NCBI GenBank assembly: GCA_900316995.1
Contig: ONEZ01000021.1
Location: forward strand, 1 to 63,840
Direction: 5' to 3'
From: an uncultured Bacteroidales bacterium
GTDB taxonomy: Bacteria; Bacteroidota; Bacteroidia; Bacteroidales; Paludibacteraceae
DNA: 63,840 nucleotides
Shown here piece by piece: positions 50,202 through 58,527 of this stretch. Position 1 is the first letter of the stretch. Every line of letters starts with the position of its first letter. A program made the position numbers and the translations under genes. The notes below the pieces were generated by a model, which saw only the letters and a list, made by a program, of their open reading frames with translations, was not told the DNA's origin and searched no databases.

Positions 50202-51572
50202 TCACCATGAATACTGAAACAGTGCAAGTATTCTGTGATTACCTACCCAGTGCAGGTTGTTCTCCACTATGCCGTTTGTAAGGTTACGGGTGGTGGCATC
50301 GCCGTACTGAGCGGCTGTGTAATGATATTCTACACCCACCATAAACTTGCCAAGACGTACCTTAAAACTTGGAATAATTCTCCAATACTGGTTTATTCCT
50401 GGGCTGCTCTGCCCGTTAACATACACGTGCTCGGCATCGCAGATAGGTTCATACGTACCCAAATTCTTGAAATATCCGCCAAACACAGAGCCTATGTACT
50501 TGCTTCCATACTGAATGAACATCCAAGTGGAGCTGCTGTGTAGCGGTGTGTATTCCCACGTGCCGTCAGCACGCATTTTTGTTACTGCATAACCGCTTAT
50601 CAGGTTTATGTGCTCGCCTGCCTCTGCGTATGAGGTCTTGGCATTGATTAAGAAATCCTTGTGGCGATACTCCATAAACAGGTACGGGGTGAACGATGTC
50701 ACCCGGTCTTTTACCAGAACTTCAACTCCGTTTGCGTCAATGCCTGTCTTTCTGGGTTTTATGCTCAACACATCAACACCTATTCTTGTGGTAAAACCTT
50801 TGTCTGAGTATGTAAATGCAAGCAAGGCTTCCGGAATCAGACCATAACGCTGATATGCAGAACTTGCCCCCTCCGGTCCTGTTGACACATATTGCATCTG
50901 TGCCACCAGCGATGCTGTGAGGGTAAAGCGATTGTCAAATGTTGCGTCCATAGTGATTTGCGGTGAGCGGTTTGATACATCAAACGGCGAGCCTGTGTCA
51001 AAACTCAGGGTCTCACAGTTGCCTCGTGAAATAGGATGCCATGTCTGTCCAAAGAGCATCTGCACTTTGGCTGTTTTGTTATTTGCTATTGGAAGGTCTT
51101 TCCACATCATTGTAAAGTATGCATGTCTGAGCCTCAGCGCCACTGCAAATGTGCCGTTGGCTGAAAAGGCGAAGTCTGCCTCTATCTTGGCTCCAAAGTG
51201 CGTGCTTTTATATTTGTAGTCCTTTACGTCAAGCCCTAAACGGCTGGTTATGCTCAAGTACCTGAACTCTGGTGTGGCGTTCAAATCCTGTCCGTACTCG
51301 TTTAGATTAACGTCTTTAGGCACAAAATAGTATAGGCCGCTTATAGGCGCAAAGCCCTGACGTGTGTCGTATGTGAGGTAGCTGCGGGCGAATCCGTAAA
51401 AATTAAAGTGGGCTTTCCACTCTTTTTTTGCTTTCTCCTTTCGCAAGGCTTTCTTTTCTGCCTTGGTAAGGGTCTTGACGGTGTCTGCAGCGTTGGCGGT
51501 TTCTTGTTCTGCTCCGTACCCCGATGTTATCATTGCAGTAATTGCAATTAAGATTAGTAGTAGTTTCTTCAT
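50202..51572 (-). CDS. Porin-like outer membrane protein
   Basis: The 456-residue protein has a signal peptide (MKKLLLILIAITAMITSGYGA) and a lysine-rich segment (TLTKAEKKALRKEKAKKEWKAH, ~32-55). A large antiparallel barrel follows, with FYGFARSYLTYDTRQGF, FEFYLS-type aromatic strands, QTWHPISRGNCETLSFDTGSPFDVSNRSPQI, and a C-terminal RILALFQYSW. It resembles DcaP/alginate-type or Bacteroidetes porins and could pass small glycans across the outer membrane. Its place beside the deacetylase and polysaccharide genes supports an export or uptake role. Confidence 0.78.
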   Translation of the reverse strand: MKKLLLILIAITAMITSGYGAEQETANAADTVKTLTKAEKKALRKEKAKKEWKAHFNFYGFARSYLTYDTRQGFAPISGLYYFVPKDVNLNEYGQDLNATPEFRYLSITSRLGLDVKDYKYKSTHFGAKIEADFAFSANGTFAVALRLRHAYFTMMWKDLPIANNKTAKVQMLFGQTWHPISRGNCETLSFDTGSPFDVSNRSPQITMDATFDNRFTLTASLVAQMQYVSTGPEGASSAYQRYGLIPEALLAFTYSDKGFTTRIGVDVLSIKPRKTGIDANGVEVLVKDRVTSFTPYLFMEYRHKDFLINAKTSYAEAGEHINLISGYAVTKMRADGTWEYTPLHSSSTWMFIQYGSKYIGSVFGGYFKNLGTYEPICDAEHVYVNGQSSPGINQYWRIIPSFKVRLGKFMVGVEYHYTAAQYGDATTRNLTNGIVENNLHWVGNHRILALFQYSW

Positions 51573-51590
51573 AAATTATAATTTCAATTC

Positions 51591-52382
51591 TCAACTCTTT
51601 GATATCAATCTCCTTTTAATAACATTCTTAATGTTTTGCACCACAAACTCAATAGCCCAATGGATGGGGTCGTTGGTCCAGCGCTGGGGATGGGTGGTTA
51701 TCATAAGGCGTGGCGGCAGTTTGGATTTGTTTATGGCGTTTATTACATCTCCTGTAGTGTGATATACCAGACCTGCTTTGACCCACTCATCCTGATACTG
51801 TGGTATTTTGTCTCTTACGCTCACTTTGTATCCGTCCCACATTCTGCCTGTGTCTGTGAGGTAGAACATTTCACTGAAGTCTATATCAAAGTACGGCTCT
51901 CCTATTACTCCGCAGTTACGGTAGTCATATTTTTTCCATAAGTCTTTGCCGTCATATTTGCTTGTGGGTGCTCCGTGCATACATATTGTCTTTACGGGAT
52001 AGAAGTTACGGAAATACTTAAGCCATTGCAGAAAGTGCTGGTATGCCTTCTCTGTGTTGCCGTGGCAGATGCTCATATCTTCATAATGATACCCTATCTC
52101 ATGCCCCATTTCTGCAATTGCTTTAATAACAGCCGGTTTGTTGCTTTCTGGTACCACTCTAAAGTAATATGAGGCTTTAACTCCTTGCGAATGTTCTATT
52201 GCTGCAATTTGTTCTGAATTCTTCGCTTGTAAGTCAACATCGTGGCGGAGTATTACAAGGCGCTCAGGCTTGGCATCGCCGCTGGCATTGAGACTACAGT
52301 ACTCTTCAAAGGTCAGGAACTTATACCCCGCCGCTTTTAAGGCTGTAATAAGCTCTGTATATTTTTTTAATGTGAAATCCAT
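51591..52382 (-). CDS. Polysaccharide deacetylase-like protein
   Basis: The 263-residue protein fits the NodB-like carbohydrate esterase 4 fold as found in surface-polysaccharide loci: LVILRHDVDLQAKNS (~42-56, metal-binding HDxD), GHEIGYHYEDMS (~95, H-x3-H), and TTHPQRWTND (~230). The HDVD motif differs from the HDDG of classical chitin deacetylases but matches this subfamily. It would deacetylate a sugar unit. No signal peptide is seen, so cytoplasmic. Confidence 0.82.
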   Translation of the reverse strand: MDFTLKKYTELITALKAAGYKFLTFEEYCSLNASGDAKPERLVILRHDVDLQAKNSEQIAAIEHSQGVKASYYFRVVPESNKPAVIKAIAEMGHEIGYHYEDMSICHGNTEKAYQHFLQWLKYFRNFYPVKTICMHGAPTSKYDGKDLWKKYDYRNCGVIGEPYFDIDFSEMFYLTDTGRMWDGYKVSVRDKIPQYQDEWVKAGLVYHTTGDVINAINKSKLPPRLMITTHPQRWTNDPIHWAIEFVVQNIKNVIKRRLISKS

Positions 52383-52397
52383 AGCTTTTTGTATTCA

Positions 52398-53297
52398 TTA
52401 CCACGGTTTTATATCATCACGACCGTATATAAGTTCATACTCAGTTTTAGGTCCGTTGTATGTAAACTTGTATTCTGTTACTTTATTTATACCTCCATCC
52501 AAGCTGGCTATAATTATATAGCATATCATGCCTTTTTCAAGTATATGTTCATCATTGTCATTATCAACGTCAATGCCCATACTGGCAAAATTGGCAGTTA
52601 AGTCAATGGGTTCTTCATCTTCATTTCCATAAATCCAACGCTTTAAGAATTTATTGGGGTCTTTTTGATACATCTCTTCAAACATCTGCTCATCAATATA
52701 ACTCCATACGTATGGAGAGTAATCAATCACCTTACCCTTTTCATCAAGCGGATAAATATAAAACCAGTTTCCACTCACACGTGCGTTAAAGTGTATGTTG
52801 ACAGCCTGATGTGTAAGAGTCTCTACTTCAAGTGTATATAAATCTCCGATGGGCTTGTTTGAAGAAGGATCCACCGCAAATGCGAATATATGATACTTTG
52901 CCCCCTCTTTCAAATCCTGAAAAAACTTTTTCACTGGCCCGTATCTGAGTGAGTGTGAAGCAAAGTCCGCCACAGTAGTAACTCCAGACTTGAGGAATGA
53001 GTATCGCCATTCTACATACTCCACGTATGCACTGTCAATCATAAGACTCATAAACTGTTTTGGGTTTTTACGCATGAGGTTTACATACTCAGTGTTAGAG
53101 TCTGGCAGTATGTTCATATAGTAATAAGCCTCTTTATTGGTGGTGAACTCCGCCTCCACGTAGCTTAGAGACTTACGTTTCTGTTCTATCTTTATAGATA
53201 CTTTCTTTGTGTAGTATTTAGCATCAGGGTCACACGATGTTAAACACAGCACTGTCAGCAAACTTGCCAAATATAATATTATATATGACTTTCTCAT
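52398..53297 (-). CDS. Lipoprotein of unknown function
   Basis: The 299-residue product has a lipoprotein signal (LASLLTVLCLTSCDPD, Cys ~22) and two beta-rich halves of similar look, one around VSIKIEQKRKSLSYVEAEFTTNKEAYYYMNILPD (~35-70) and one around QAVNIHFNARVSGNWFYIYPLDEKGKVIDY (~165-195), each followed by DxxYVEYVEW- or YIDEQMFEEMYQKDPNKF-type helices. It may be a fibronectin-III-like pair. I recognise no family. It is two bases after the lipase-like gene, so they are co-transcribed. Confidence 0.65.
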   Translation of the reverse strand: MRKSYIILYLASLLTVLCLTSCDPDAKYYTKKVSIKIEQKRKSLSYVEAEFTTNKEAYYYMNILPDSNTEYVNLMRKNPKQFMSLMIDSAYVEYVEWRYSFLKSGVTTVADFASHSLRYGPVKKFFQDLKEGAKYHIFAFAVDPSSNKPIGDLYTLEVETLTHQAVNIHFNARVSGNWFYIYPLDEKGKVIDYSPYVWSYIDEQMFEEMYQKDPNKFLKRWIYGNEDEEPIDLTANFASMGIDVDNDNDEHILEKGMICYIIIASLDGGINKVTEYKFTYNGPKTEYELIYGRDDIKPW

Positions 53298-53299
53298 AC

Positions 53300-54610
53300 T
53301 TAATCCTCCTCCCTCTTTAGTAGTGTGCTCACGCTGTAAATAAAGCGTATGGCAGTATAAGTGTGTGAACCGTAGTGCCCAAAATTATATTTGATGTTAG
53401 ACATGTCCCACTTGTTCTTGGCATTCTGTGCGTTAATATATGGAACGGTCTCATCATCCATAGAGTGAACCATATACACGGGTGCCTTAGGTTCAAAGTC
53501 AATACTAAGTATTGAGTTGTTTTTCATGGCTTTATACAGCACTGCCACGTAACTGCTTGTACGGTCCTGTCCTACAGATGAAAGTATCTGATTAACGTCT
53601 TTGGTGCCAATTAGTTTATTTATCTCAACCGTAGTGTATTTTTTACTGTTAATCCACTCGTCAATGTTGTTTGCCACATGCGGGGTTAGCAGTACTTTTA
53701 TATCCAAACCAAGTTTGTCACTCTGGTTCATACCTTGTATAACTAGCGGTACTGCGCATGGATAGCTGACTTGACCTCCTGTCACATAGCTGTCATACGT
53801 GGCCACAATGTCATACGGACCTCCGCCCACAAATACACTCTTAATCTTATCCGGGATATAATGTAATTCCTCTATAGCATACTGTACTGCCATAGTTGCT
53901 GCACCTCCTTGTGAGTAGCCCATGAGGTAAATATCATCATGTAGCGGCTTTCTGCCTATTGCCTCCATATATGGTTTCACTGCCTTGAACATATCCAGCA
54001 CATTCTTTGCGGTGAGTTTCAATGAGAGGTACGGATGTATCCTGTTACTTGTAACTCCATAGCCAAGGTAGTCTGGGAATATCATTGCATACCCCTTTGA
54101 TGCAAGCACTGCCTCAAGTGGAAAACAGTTTGACGGTGCTTCTGCATTTGAACCTATTGTATAGTGTGACACCAGTATATAGCGTTCAATCGGGCCCTTG
54201 ATAGGCATCACTATCTTGCCCGACAGGGTTACAGGCTGGTTATTCTCATCCACTGAATTATAGGTGCCCACCACTTGTATCACGTCATCGCCGTTATAAT
54301 AGTCAATAAGGTTCTGTAATATGGTAGCCATGCTTGTGGATGTGGTCCTGAGTTCTCCTTCTGCGGTTCCTGTATTACTAATTGTGCCTGCCGCCACTCC
54401 GTCTGAGTACTCTCTCATTGTCATACCTCCCGGCAGATAGGTGTTACCTGGCAGCTCGGCTTCCACGCTTGTGTTTCCTATGCTGTACGGTTGAAAGCAG
54501 TCTGCTCCCGCCGTTACTTTATACTTCTCAAAATCCACAAATTCTGGTTTGCGGAACTGACACGATGTCAATATTAGTGCAATTGATAATATGTATATAG
54601 TTCTTTTCAT
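53300..54610 (-). CDS. Lipoprotein alpha/beta hydrolase, secretory lipase-like
   Basis: The 436-residue protein has a lipoprotein signal (SIALILTSCQ) and an alpha/beta hydrolase domain with the nucleophile elbow GYSQGGAATM (~225), DYLGYGVTSNRIHPYLSL (~180), MVHSMDDETVPY (Asp/active-site region, ~385), and a likely catalytic His in FGHYGSHTYTA. It resembles secretory lipase/esterase proteins. It may cleave esters on a surface polymer. Position in the polysaccharide region is suggestive only. Confidence 0.78.
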   Translation of the reverse strand: MKRTIYILSIALILTSCQFRKPEFVDFEKYKVTAGADCFQPYSIGNTSVEAELPGNTYLPGGMTMREYSDGVAAGTISNTGTAEGELRTTSTSMATILQNLIDYYNGDDVIQVVGTYNSVDENNQPVTLSGKIVMPIKGPIERYILVSHYTIGSNAEAPSNCFPLEAVLASKGYAMIFPDYLGYGVTSNRIHPYLSLKLTAKNVLDMFKAVKPYMEAIGRKPLHDDIYLMGYSQGGAATMAVQYAIEELHYIPDKIKSVFVGGGPYDIVATYDSYVTGGQVSYPCAVPLVIQGMNQSDKLGLDIKVLLTPHVANNIDEWINSKKYTTVEINKLIGTKDVNQILSSVGQDRTSSYVAVLYKAMKNNSILSIDFEPKAPVYMVHSMDDETVPYINAQNAKNKWDMSNIKYNFGHYGSHTYTAIRFIYSVSTLLKREED

Positions 54611-54619
54611 ACTTTTCTC

Positions 54620-54767
54620 ATAGTGATTTCATTGATTATATCTCAAGACTCAACCCCTCTGTGAGGGGTTTCGGCCTTCCCATACGGGTCTGTGACCCTA
54701 TGGGTCCCACCCGCTATATGTCTCCGCGGGTGGAGACACTTTCGATATTAATCAATGAACTCACTAT
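54620..54767. repeat. R4 structured element, copy C
   Basis: Basal stem ATAGTGA-t-TTCATTGATTA (54620-54638) pairs with TAATCAATGAA-c-TCACTAT (54749-54767). Inside: ACCCCTC-TGT-GAGGGGT (54653-54669), CCCATA-c-GGGTC-TGT-GACCC-TATGGG (54679-54704), GTCTCC-GCGGGT-GGAGAC (54720-54737), and ACCCGC (54709-54714) able to pair with the last loop. The first two hairpins differ from copy A by compensatory changes on both arms. Confidence 0.85.
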
Positions 54768-54778
54768 AAAACATTATT

Positions 54779-54826
54779 AAATATCCATTATTCATTATTC
54801 ACTTTCGTTCATCAATTCGTCTCCAT
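54779..54826. repeat. R5 hairpin unit, copy 4
   Basis: Reverse-oriented, degenerate R5: ATTATTCACTTTCGTTCATCAATTCGTCTCC. It fills the end of the gap, directly abutting the end of the OmpW-like gene. Confidence 0.55.
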
Positions 54827-55476
54827 TAAAAACGTGCACCGATTGCTGCTCTGAAAATTTTTGATGACGCCATAAACACTACATTCTGGCCCTTCATTGA
54901 GTATAGGCCTCCAAGGTCAAATGAGCCGTACCAGTGGCCATGCCCCACTGTAACGCCTATATAGGTTATATCCACTGCAAGTGCGTATACTGTGTAATTT
55001 CCATTTATATCCCGCTCTGAGCCACCGTTAATATTAAGACCTACTCCAATACCAGAATGTAATGACACATACTCGTTATAGAGGTATGTGAACTGAACAG
55101 TTGGCATTATAACCAGATTATAGAAGTCATGGTTTGAGTCTTTGCGCATGAAATTCCCATTACGGTCATACAGATTGCTTCGCCATGTTACGCCACTGCC
55201 GTCAAACATACCGCCCAAGCTGAACCACTTGTTGAATCTGTACTGATACTCTGCAAATATGTGCTGGCTGTATCTGTAGTTTTCATTGCGTACAAAGGCG
55301 GAGCCGTCTGGAAGGAGTGTTCCTGGCGGGTTCTGGTTCCTCCACACCAATGTCTCAAACAACTGGTCTCCCCAGCCCACACGCACCTCATGTTTGAGGG
55401 TATCGCGGGCAGCGCGGCTTTCGGCCATCGTCACCAATGGCGCGAGTGTTAATATTAATAGTAAGAATTTTTTCAT
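54826..55476 (-). CDS. Small outer membrane beta-barrel protein
   Basis: The 216-residue product has a signal peptide (MKKFLLLILTLAPLVTMAE) and an eight-stranded-type barrel (EVRVGWGDQLFETLVW, YRFNKWFSLGGMFDG, PTVQFTYLYNEYVSLHSGIGVGLN, final IFRAAIGARF). This is an OmpW/OprF-like small barrel of Bacteroidetes. The frame opens with a TTG at 55485 overlapping the ugd stop; ATG 55476 is the proper start at the signal peptide. Confidence 0.8.
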   Translation of the reverse strand: MKKFLLLILTLAPLVTMAESRAARDTLKHEVRVGWGDQLFETLVWRNQNPPGTLLPDGSAFVRNENYRYSQHIFAEYQYRFNKWFSLGGMFDGSGVTWRSNLYDRNGNFMRKDSNHDFYNLVIMPTVQFTYLYNEYVSLHSGIGVGLNINGGSERDINGNYTVYALAVDITYIGVTVGHGHWYGSFDLGGLYSMKGQNVVFMASSKIFRAAIGARF

Positions 55477-55481
55477 AATTT

Positions 55482-56822
55482 TCAACTAACGCCGATACCT
55501 TCATATAGGAAGCCGAGGTCGCGGAGCTCTTTCGGGTCATAGATGTTACGGCCGTCTATGATTACTGGGTGTTTCATGCTCTGTTTGATTATCTGCCAGT
55601 TTGGCAACCTGAACTCCTGCCACTCGGTTACAAGGCAGAGGGCGTCTGCACCAAAGGTGGCATCGTAGGCGTCTTTTGCAAAGTAAAGGTTCTCACTTTC
55701 AATGCCTAAGAATTTTGGCAGGCTCTTAACCACTGGGTCAAAGACACGAACTTTACATCCTGCCTCTAACAGCTGACGTATTAGCACAAGCGATGTGGCC
55801 TCTCGTAAATCGTCGGTGTTTGGCTTAAACGCCAAGCCCCAGATAGCAACTACCACCTCGTCACTCTGAGCGGAGCGAAGAGTCTCGCATTTAATGTGCT
55901 TATTTATTTTTTTGAACAGAACTTTCTTCTGATTCTCATTCACTCCCTCAACAGCTTCAAGTAATTGCAATGTATATCCGTTCTCTTTGGCGGTATGTAT
56001 CAGGGCCTTGACATCTTTTGGGAAGCAACTGCCGCCATAACCGCAGCCTGCATAGAGGAACTTGCTGCCAATTCTTGCATCGGCGCCTATGCCTCGGCGA
56101 ACTTGATTGATGTCCGCGCCTACTAAATCACAGAGGTTTGCCATATCGTTCATGAAACTGATACGGGTGGCAAGCATTGAGTTAGCGGCATATTTTGTCA
56201 TCTCTGCACTTGGTATGTCCATAAAGAGTACTCGGAAGTTATTGAGCAGGAACGGACGGTACAGCTTGGTCATCAGCTCTTTAGCATGCTCACTCTCTAC
56301 GCCTATAACTACCCTGTCCGGGCTCATAAAGTCCTTGATGGCGGCTCCTTCTTTTAGGAACTCAGGGTTGGATGCCACGTCAAACTCTATGTCTGCGCCT
56401 CTCTTGTCAAGTTCTGCCTGAATAGCGGCGCGAACCTTCTTGGCTGTGCCCACAGGAACGGTGCTCTTTGTTACAAGTACAATGTAATGGTTCATGTACT
56501 GCCCTACAGTTTTTGCAACCTCAAGTACGTATCTAAGGTCAGCACTGCCGTCTTCATCAGGAGGCGTGCCTACTGCGCTGAACACCACTTCCACATCGTT
56601 AATTACATCTTTAAGTTCTGTGGTAAAATGCAGACGGCCTGCCTTCACGTTACGGTCAACCATGTCTTCAAGTCCTGGCTCGTAGATTGGTATAACTCCG
56701 TTCTTCAGACTCTCTATCTTCTCCTTGTTTACATCTACGCATGTTACGTCTGTTCCTATCTCTGCAAAACATACGCCTGAAACTAAACCAACGTATCCTG
56801 TTCCTACAATAGCTATTTTCAT
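55482..56822 (-). CDS. ugd: UDP-glucose 6-dehydrogenase, with in-frame R2 insertion
   Basis: This NAD-dependent enzyme makes a UDP-hexuronic acid (UDP-GlcA, or UDP-GlcNAcA for WbpA relatives). It has the Rossmann start MKIAIVGTGYVGLVSGVCFAE, the catalytic cysteine in GCGYGGSCFPKDVKAL (~260) and AIWGLAFKPNTDDLREA (~325). Between the helix VLFKKINKHIK and AIWGLAFKP an extra peptide CETLRSAQSDEVV is encoded by a half R2 palindrome (55858-55890). It sits on a surface loop and the frame is kept, so the enzyme is probably active. The 446-residue length is slightly above the usual size. It could feed the wbpB/D/E pathway. Confidence 0.92.
   Translation of the reverse strand: MKIAIVGTGYVGLVSGVCFAEIGTDVTCVDVNKEKIESLKNGVIPIYEPGLEDMVDRNVKAGRLHFTTELKDVINDVEVVFSAVGTPPDEDGSADLRYVLEVAKTVGQYMNHYIVLVTKSTVPVGTAKKVRAAIQAELDKRGADIEFDVASNPEFLKEGAAIKDFMSPDRVVIGVESEHAKELMTKLYRPFLLNNFRVLFMDIPSAEMTKYAANSMLATRISFMNDMANLCDLVGADINQVRRGIGADARIGSKFLYAGCGYGGSCFPKDVKALIHTAKENGYTLQLLEAVEGVNENQKKVLFKKINKHIKCETLRSAQSDEVVVAIWGLAFKPNTDDLREATSLVLIRQLLEAGCKVRVFDPVVKSLPKFLGIESENLYFAKDAYDATFGADALCLVTEWQEFRLPNWQIIKQSMKHPVIIDGRNIYDPKELRDLGFLYEGIGVS
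55858..55890. repeat. R2 half element inside ugd
   Basis: TCGTCACTCTGAGCGGAGCG and then AAGAGTCTCGCA match the left half of R2 copy 3 (11997-12066) almost exactly. It encodes CETLRSAQSDE within ugd and has no separate gene effect. Confidence 0.85.
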
Positions 56823-56897
56823 AAATTTTTTTGTTTAAATTTTTAATATTATGCTTTGTTTCAAGAAAAAATTTATGAAAATTCTTCCTTGTTTTAT

Positions 56898-56958
56898 GAG
56901 GCTTCGCCTCTTTTCGTGCTTCGCACGGAGCGCAGAAGCGCTCTTGTCGCTACGCTCC
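56898..56958. repeat. R3 hairpin string, copy 3
   Basis: GAGGC-TTC-GCCTC, TTTT, CGTGC-TTC-GCACG, GAGCGC-AGAA-GCGCTC, then TTGTCGCTACGCTCC. On the minus strand it is the GGAGCGTAGC form of R3. It is in the ugd leader, directly next to an R2 element. Confidence 0.8.
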
Positions 56959-56969
56959 GTTAACCGTCC

Positions 56970-57058
56970 TCGTCATGCTGAGCAATGCGACGAGTTGATG
57001 AGGGCTCGTCCCGAACAATCAATGCGAGATCCTTCGGACTGAGTCCTCAGGATGACGT
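56970..57058. repeat. R2 palindromic element, copy 5
   Basis: CGTCATGCTGAGC to CCTCAGGATGACG with the GATGAGGGCTCGTCCC insert shared with copy 2. With the R3 copy next to it, it fills the 250-base gap between manC and ugd; no other feature was found there. Confidence 0.85.
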
Positions 57059-57072
57059 GCTTTTATTAACTG

Positions 57073-58434
57073 TCAAAGTTTCACTCTGCTCCAGTCAAAT
57101 TCAAAGCGCTCAATATCATCCTCCACAAGCGGGCCGCCTTGCTGAACCTCTATGAATGTGAGATTGGTAAGGGCTTTTACTGCGTGGAAATGCTCGGCTG
57201 GAATGTTTACAACATCGCCTCTTCTCACACGCTGCATCTTGCCGTCAAGCACAAAAATGCCCTCGCCGTCAACAAAAGTCCACACTTCACTGCGGTGATG
57301 ATGTATCTGGTAACTTATGTTTTTGCCCTTCTTCAAAGTGATGGTTTTGGTCAGAGCCTTAAAACCATCACCAAAATCCTGGCTGTTAAGAACCTGGTAT
57401 GTACCCCATCGGCGTTCTTCATACATAGGGCGGTCAATCAGTTTATCCACATAGTCCTTTATGGTCTCCGATGTGTTTTTTGCGCACACCAATATGCCGT
57501 CAGGGCCGGCTGACACCACCACATCTTTTAGTCCGTCACAAAATATTGGCGCACCTAACTCATTTATAATGTGAGTGTTATAGCATTTGTTGCCCAGTAT
57601 GCCGTTACCAATAATATTTGATGGCAGCTCCTCTGTGAGCGTATTCCATGTGCCAAGGTCTTTCCATGCTCCGTTGTATGGAACCATGGCAACGCTGTTG
57701 GCCTTTTCTGCCACCTCATAGTCAAAACTTATCTTTGGAAACTCAGAGTATTTACGCTGCAGTTCTTTAAAGCAGCCTGCTGTCACGTACTTCTCAGCTA
57801 TGGCTGTCATATATCCCAAACGAAATGCGAATACACCACCATTCCAGCATGCGTTCTGCTTTAGCAGTTTCTCCGCCTCGGCGATGGTAGGTTTCTCAGT
57901 AAAGCGGGAGACATTAAGGGGAGAATCGGTGAATCGGTGAATCGGTGAATCGGGAACTATGTAGCCGTATTTGGGACTGGCGTAGGTGGGTTTGATGCCC
58001 ATAAGAACCAACTCTGCGGCGTTCTGCTCCACTGCTTGCACCATCTTTCCTATGGATTCAAAATAGCCAGCCTCTGTGTATGGGTCACATGGCATTACCA
58101 CTACTATTTCATCATCGGGGCAGCCCTTCTCCATCTTAAGATACTCAGAGGCAAGCGCAATGGCAGGAAATGTGTCTCTGCGCTCTGGCTCTGTAACTAC
58201 GCCAACGTTCTCTCCAAGCTGATTTTCAATAACGTCACGCTGCTTGGCGTTTGTGGCTATTGTTATGTTACGAGTGATGTCTGCCTCTCTTATCTGGCGT
58301 ACAACACGCTGCACCATGCTCTCCATAGTGCCATCAGGTGATTTCAGGAGTTGAAGGAATTGCTTACTCCGTGCATCGTTGCTTAGTGGCCATAGCCTTT
58401 TACCCGAACCGCCCGAAAGAAGAATTAGTTGCAT
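57073..58434 (-). CDS. manC: Mannose-1-phosphate guanylyltransferase, type II-like with cupin domain
   Basis: The 453-residue bifunctional-size enzyme makes GDP-mannose. N-terminal nucleotidyltransferase with LSGGSGKRLWPLSNDARSKQFLQL (~6-29), EPERRDTFPAIALAS (~82) and FTEKPTIAEAEKLL; C-terminal mannose-6-phosphate-isomerase cupin with YQIHHHRSEVWTFVDGEGIF and IPAEHFHAVKALTNLTFIEVQ. Its loop IVPDSPIHRFTDSPLNV contains four 8-base units (57923-57954) not seen in relatives. GDP-mannose would be used by the surface-polysaccharide genes. Confidence 0.92.
   Translation of the reverse strand: MQLILLSGGSGKRLWPLSNDARSKQFLQLLKSPDGTMESMVQRVVRQIREADITRNITIATNAKQRDVIENQLGENVGVVTEPERRDTFPAIALASEYLKMEKGCPDDEIVVVMPCDPYTEAGYFESIGKMVQAVEQNAAELVLMGIKPTYASPKYGYIVPDSPIHRFTDSPLNVSRFTEKPTIAEAEKLLKQNACWNGGVFAFRLGYMTAIAEKYVTAGCFKELQRKYSEFPKISFDYEVAEKANSVAMVPYNGAWKDLGTWNTLTEELPSNIIGNGILGNKCYNTHIINELGAPIFCDGLKDVVVSAGPDGILVCAKNTSETIKDYVDKLIDRPMYEERRWGTYQVLNSQDFGDGFKALTKTITLKKGKNISYQIHHHRSEVWTFVDGEGIFVLDGKMQRVRRGDVVNIPAEHFHAVKALTNLTFIEVQQGGPLVEDDIERFEFDWSRVKL
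57923..57954. repeat. Four 8-base tandem repeats inside manC
   Basis: GAATCGGT three times and GAATCGGG once, coding SPIHRFTDS on the minus strand. This is a tandem run of the R1/octamer kind located in a coding loop. Confidence 0.85.
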
Positions 58435-58467
58435 AACCTTTGTGATTTTAATAAATTATACAAACCA

Positions 58468-58475
58468 CAAAGATA
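58468..58475 (-). promoter_or_regulatory. manC promoter -7 box
   Basis: TATCTTTG on the minus strand about 34 bases before the manC ATG. Confidence 0.6.
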
Positions 58476-58527
58476 TAAAAATTGTAGAAAAAAGTATGTG
58501 TGAAGTGCCTATATTTTGTAAACAGGC

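Noticed and set aside
32362-54767. R4 as an ordinary terminator or standard MITE
   Set aside because: There is no T-run after the hairpins, the terminal repeats differ between copies, and no target-site duplication was seen.
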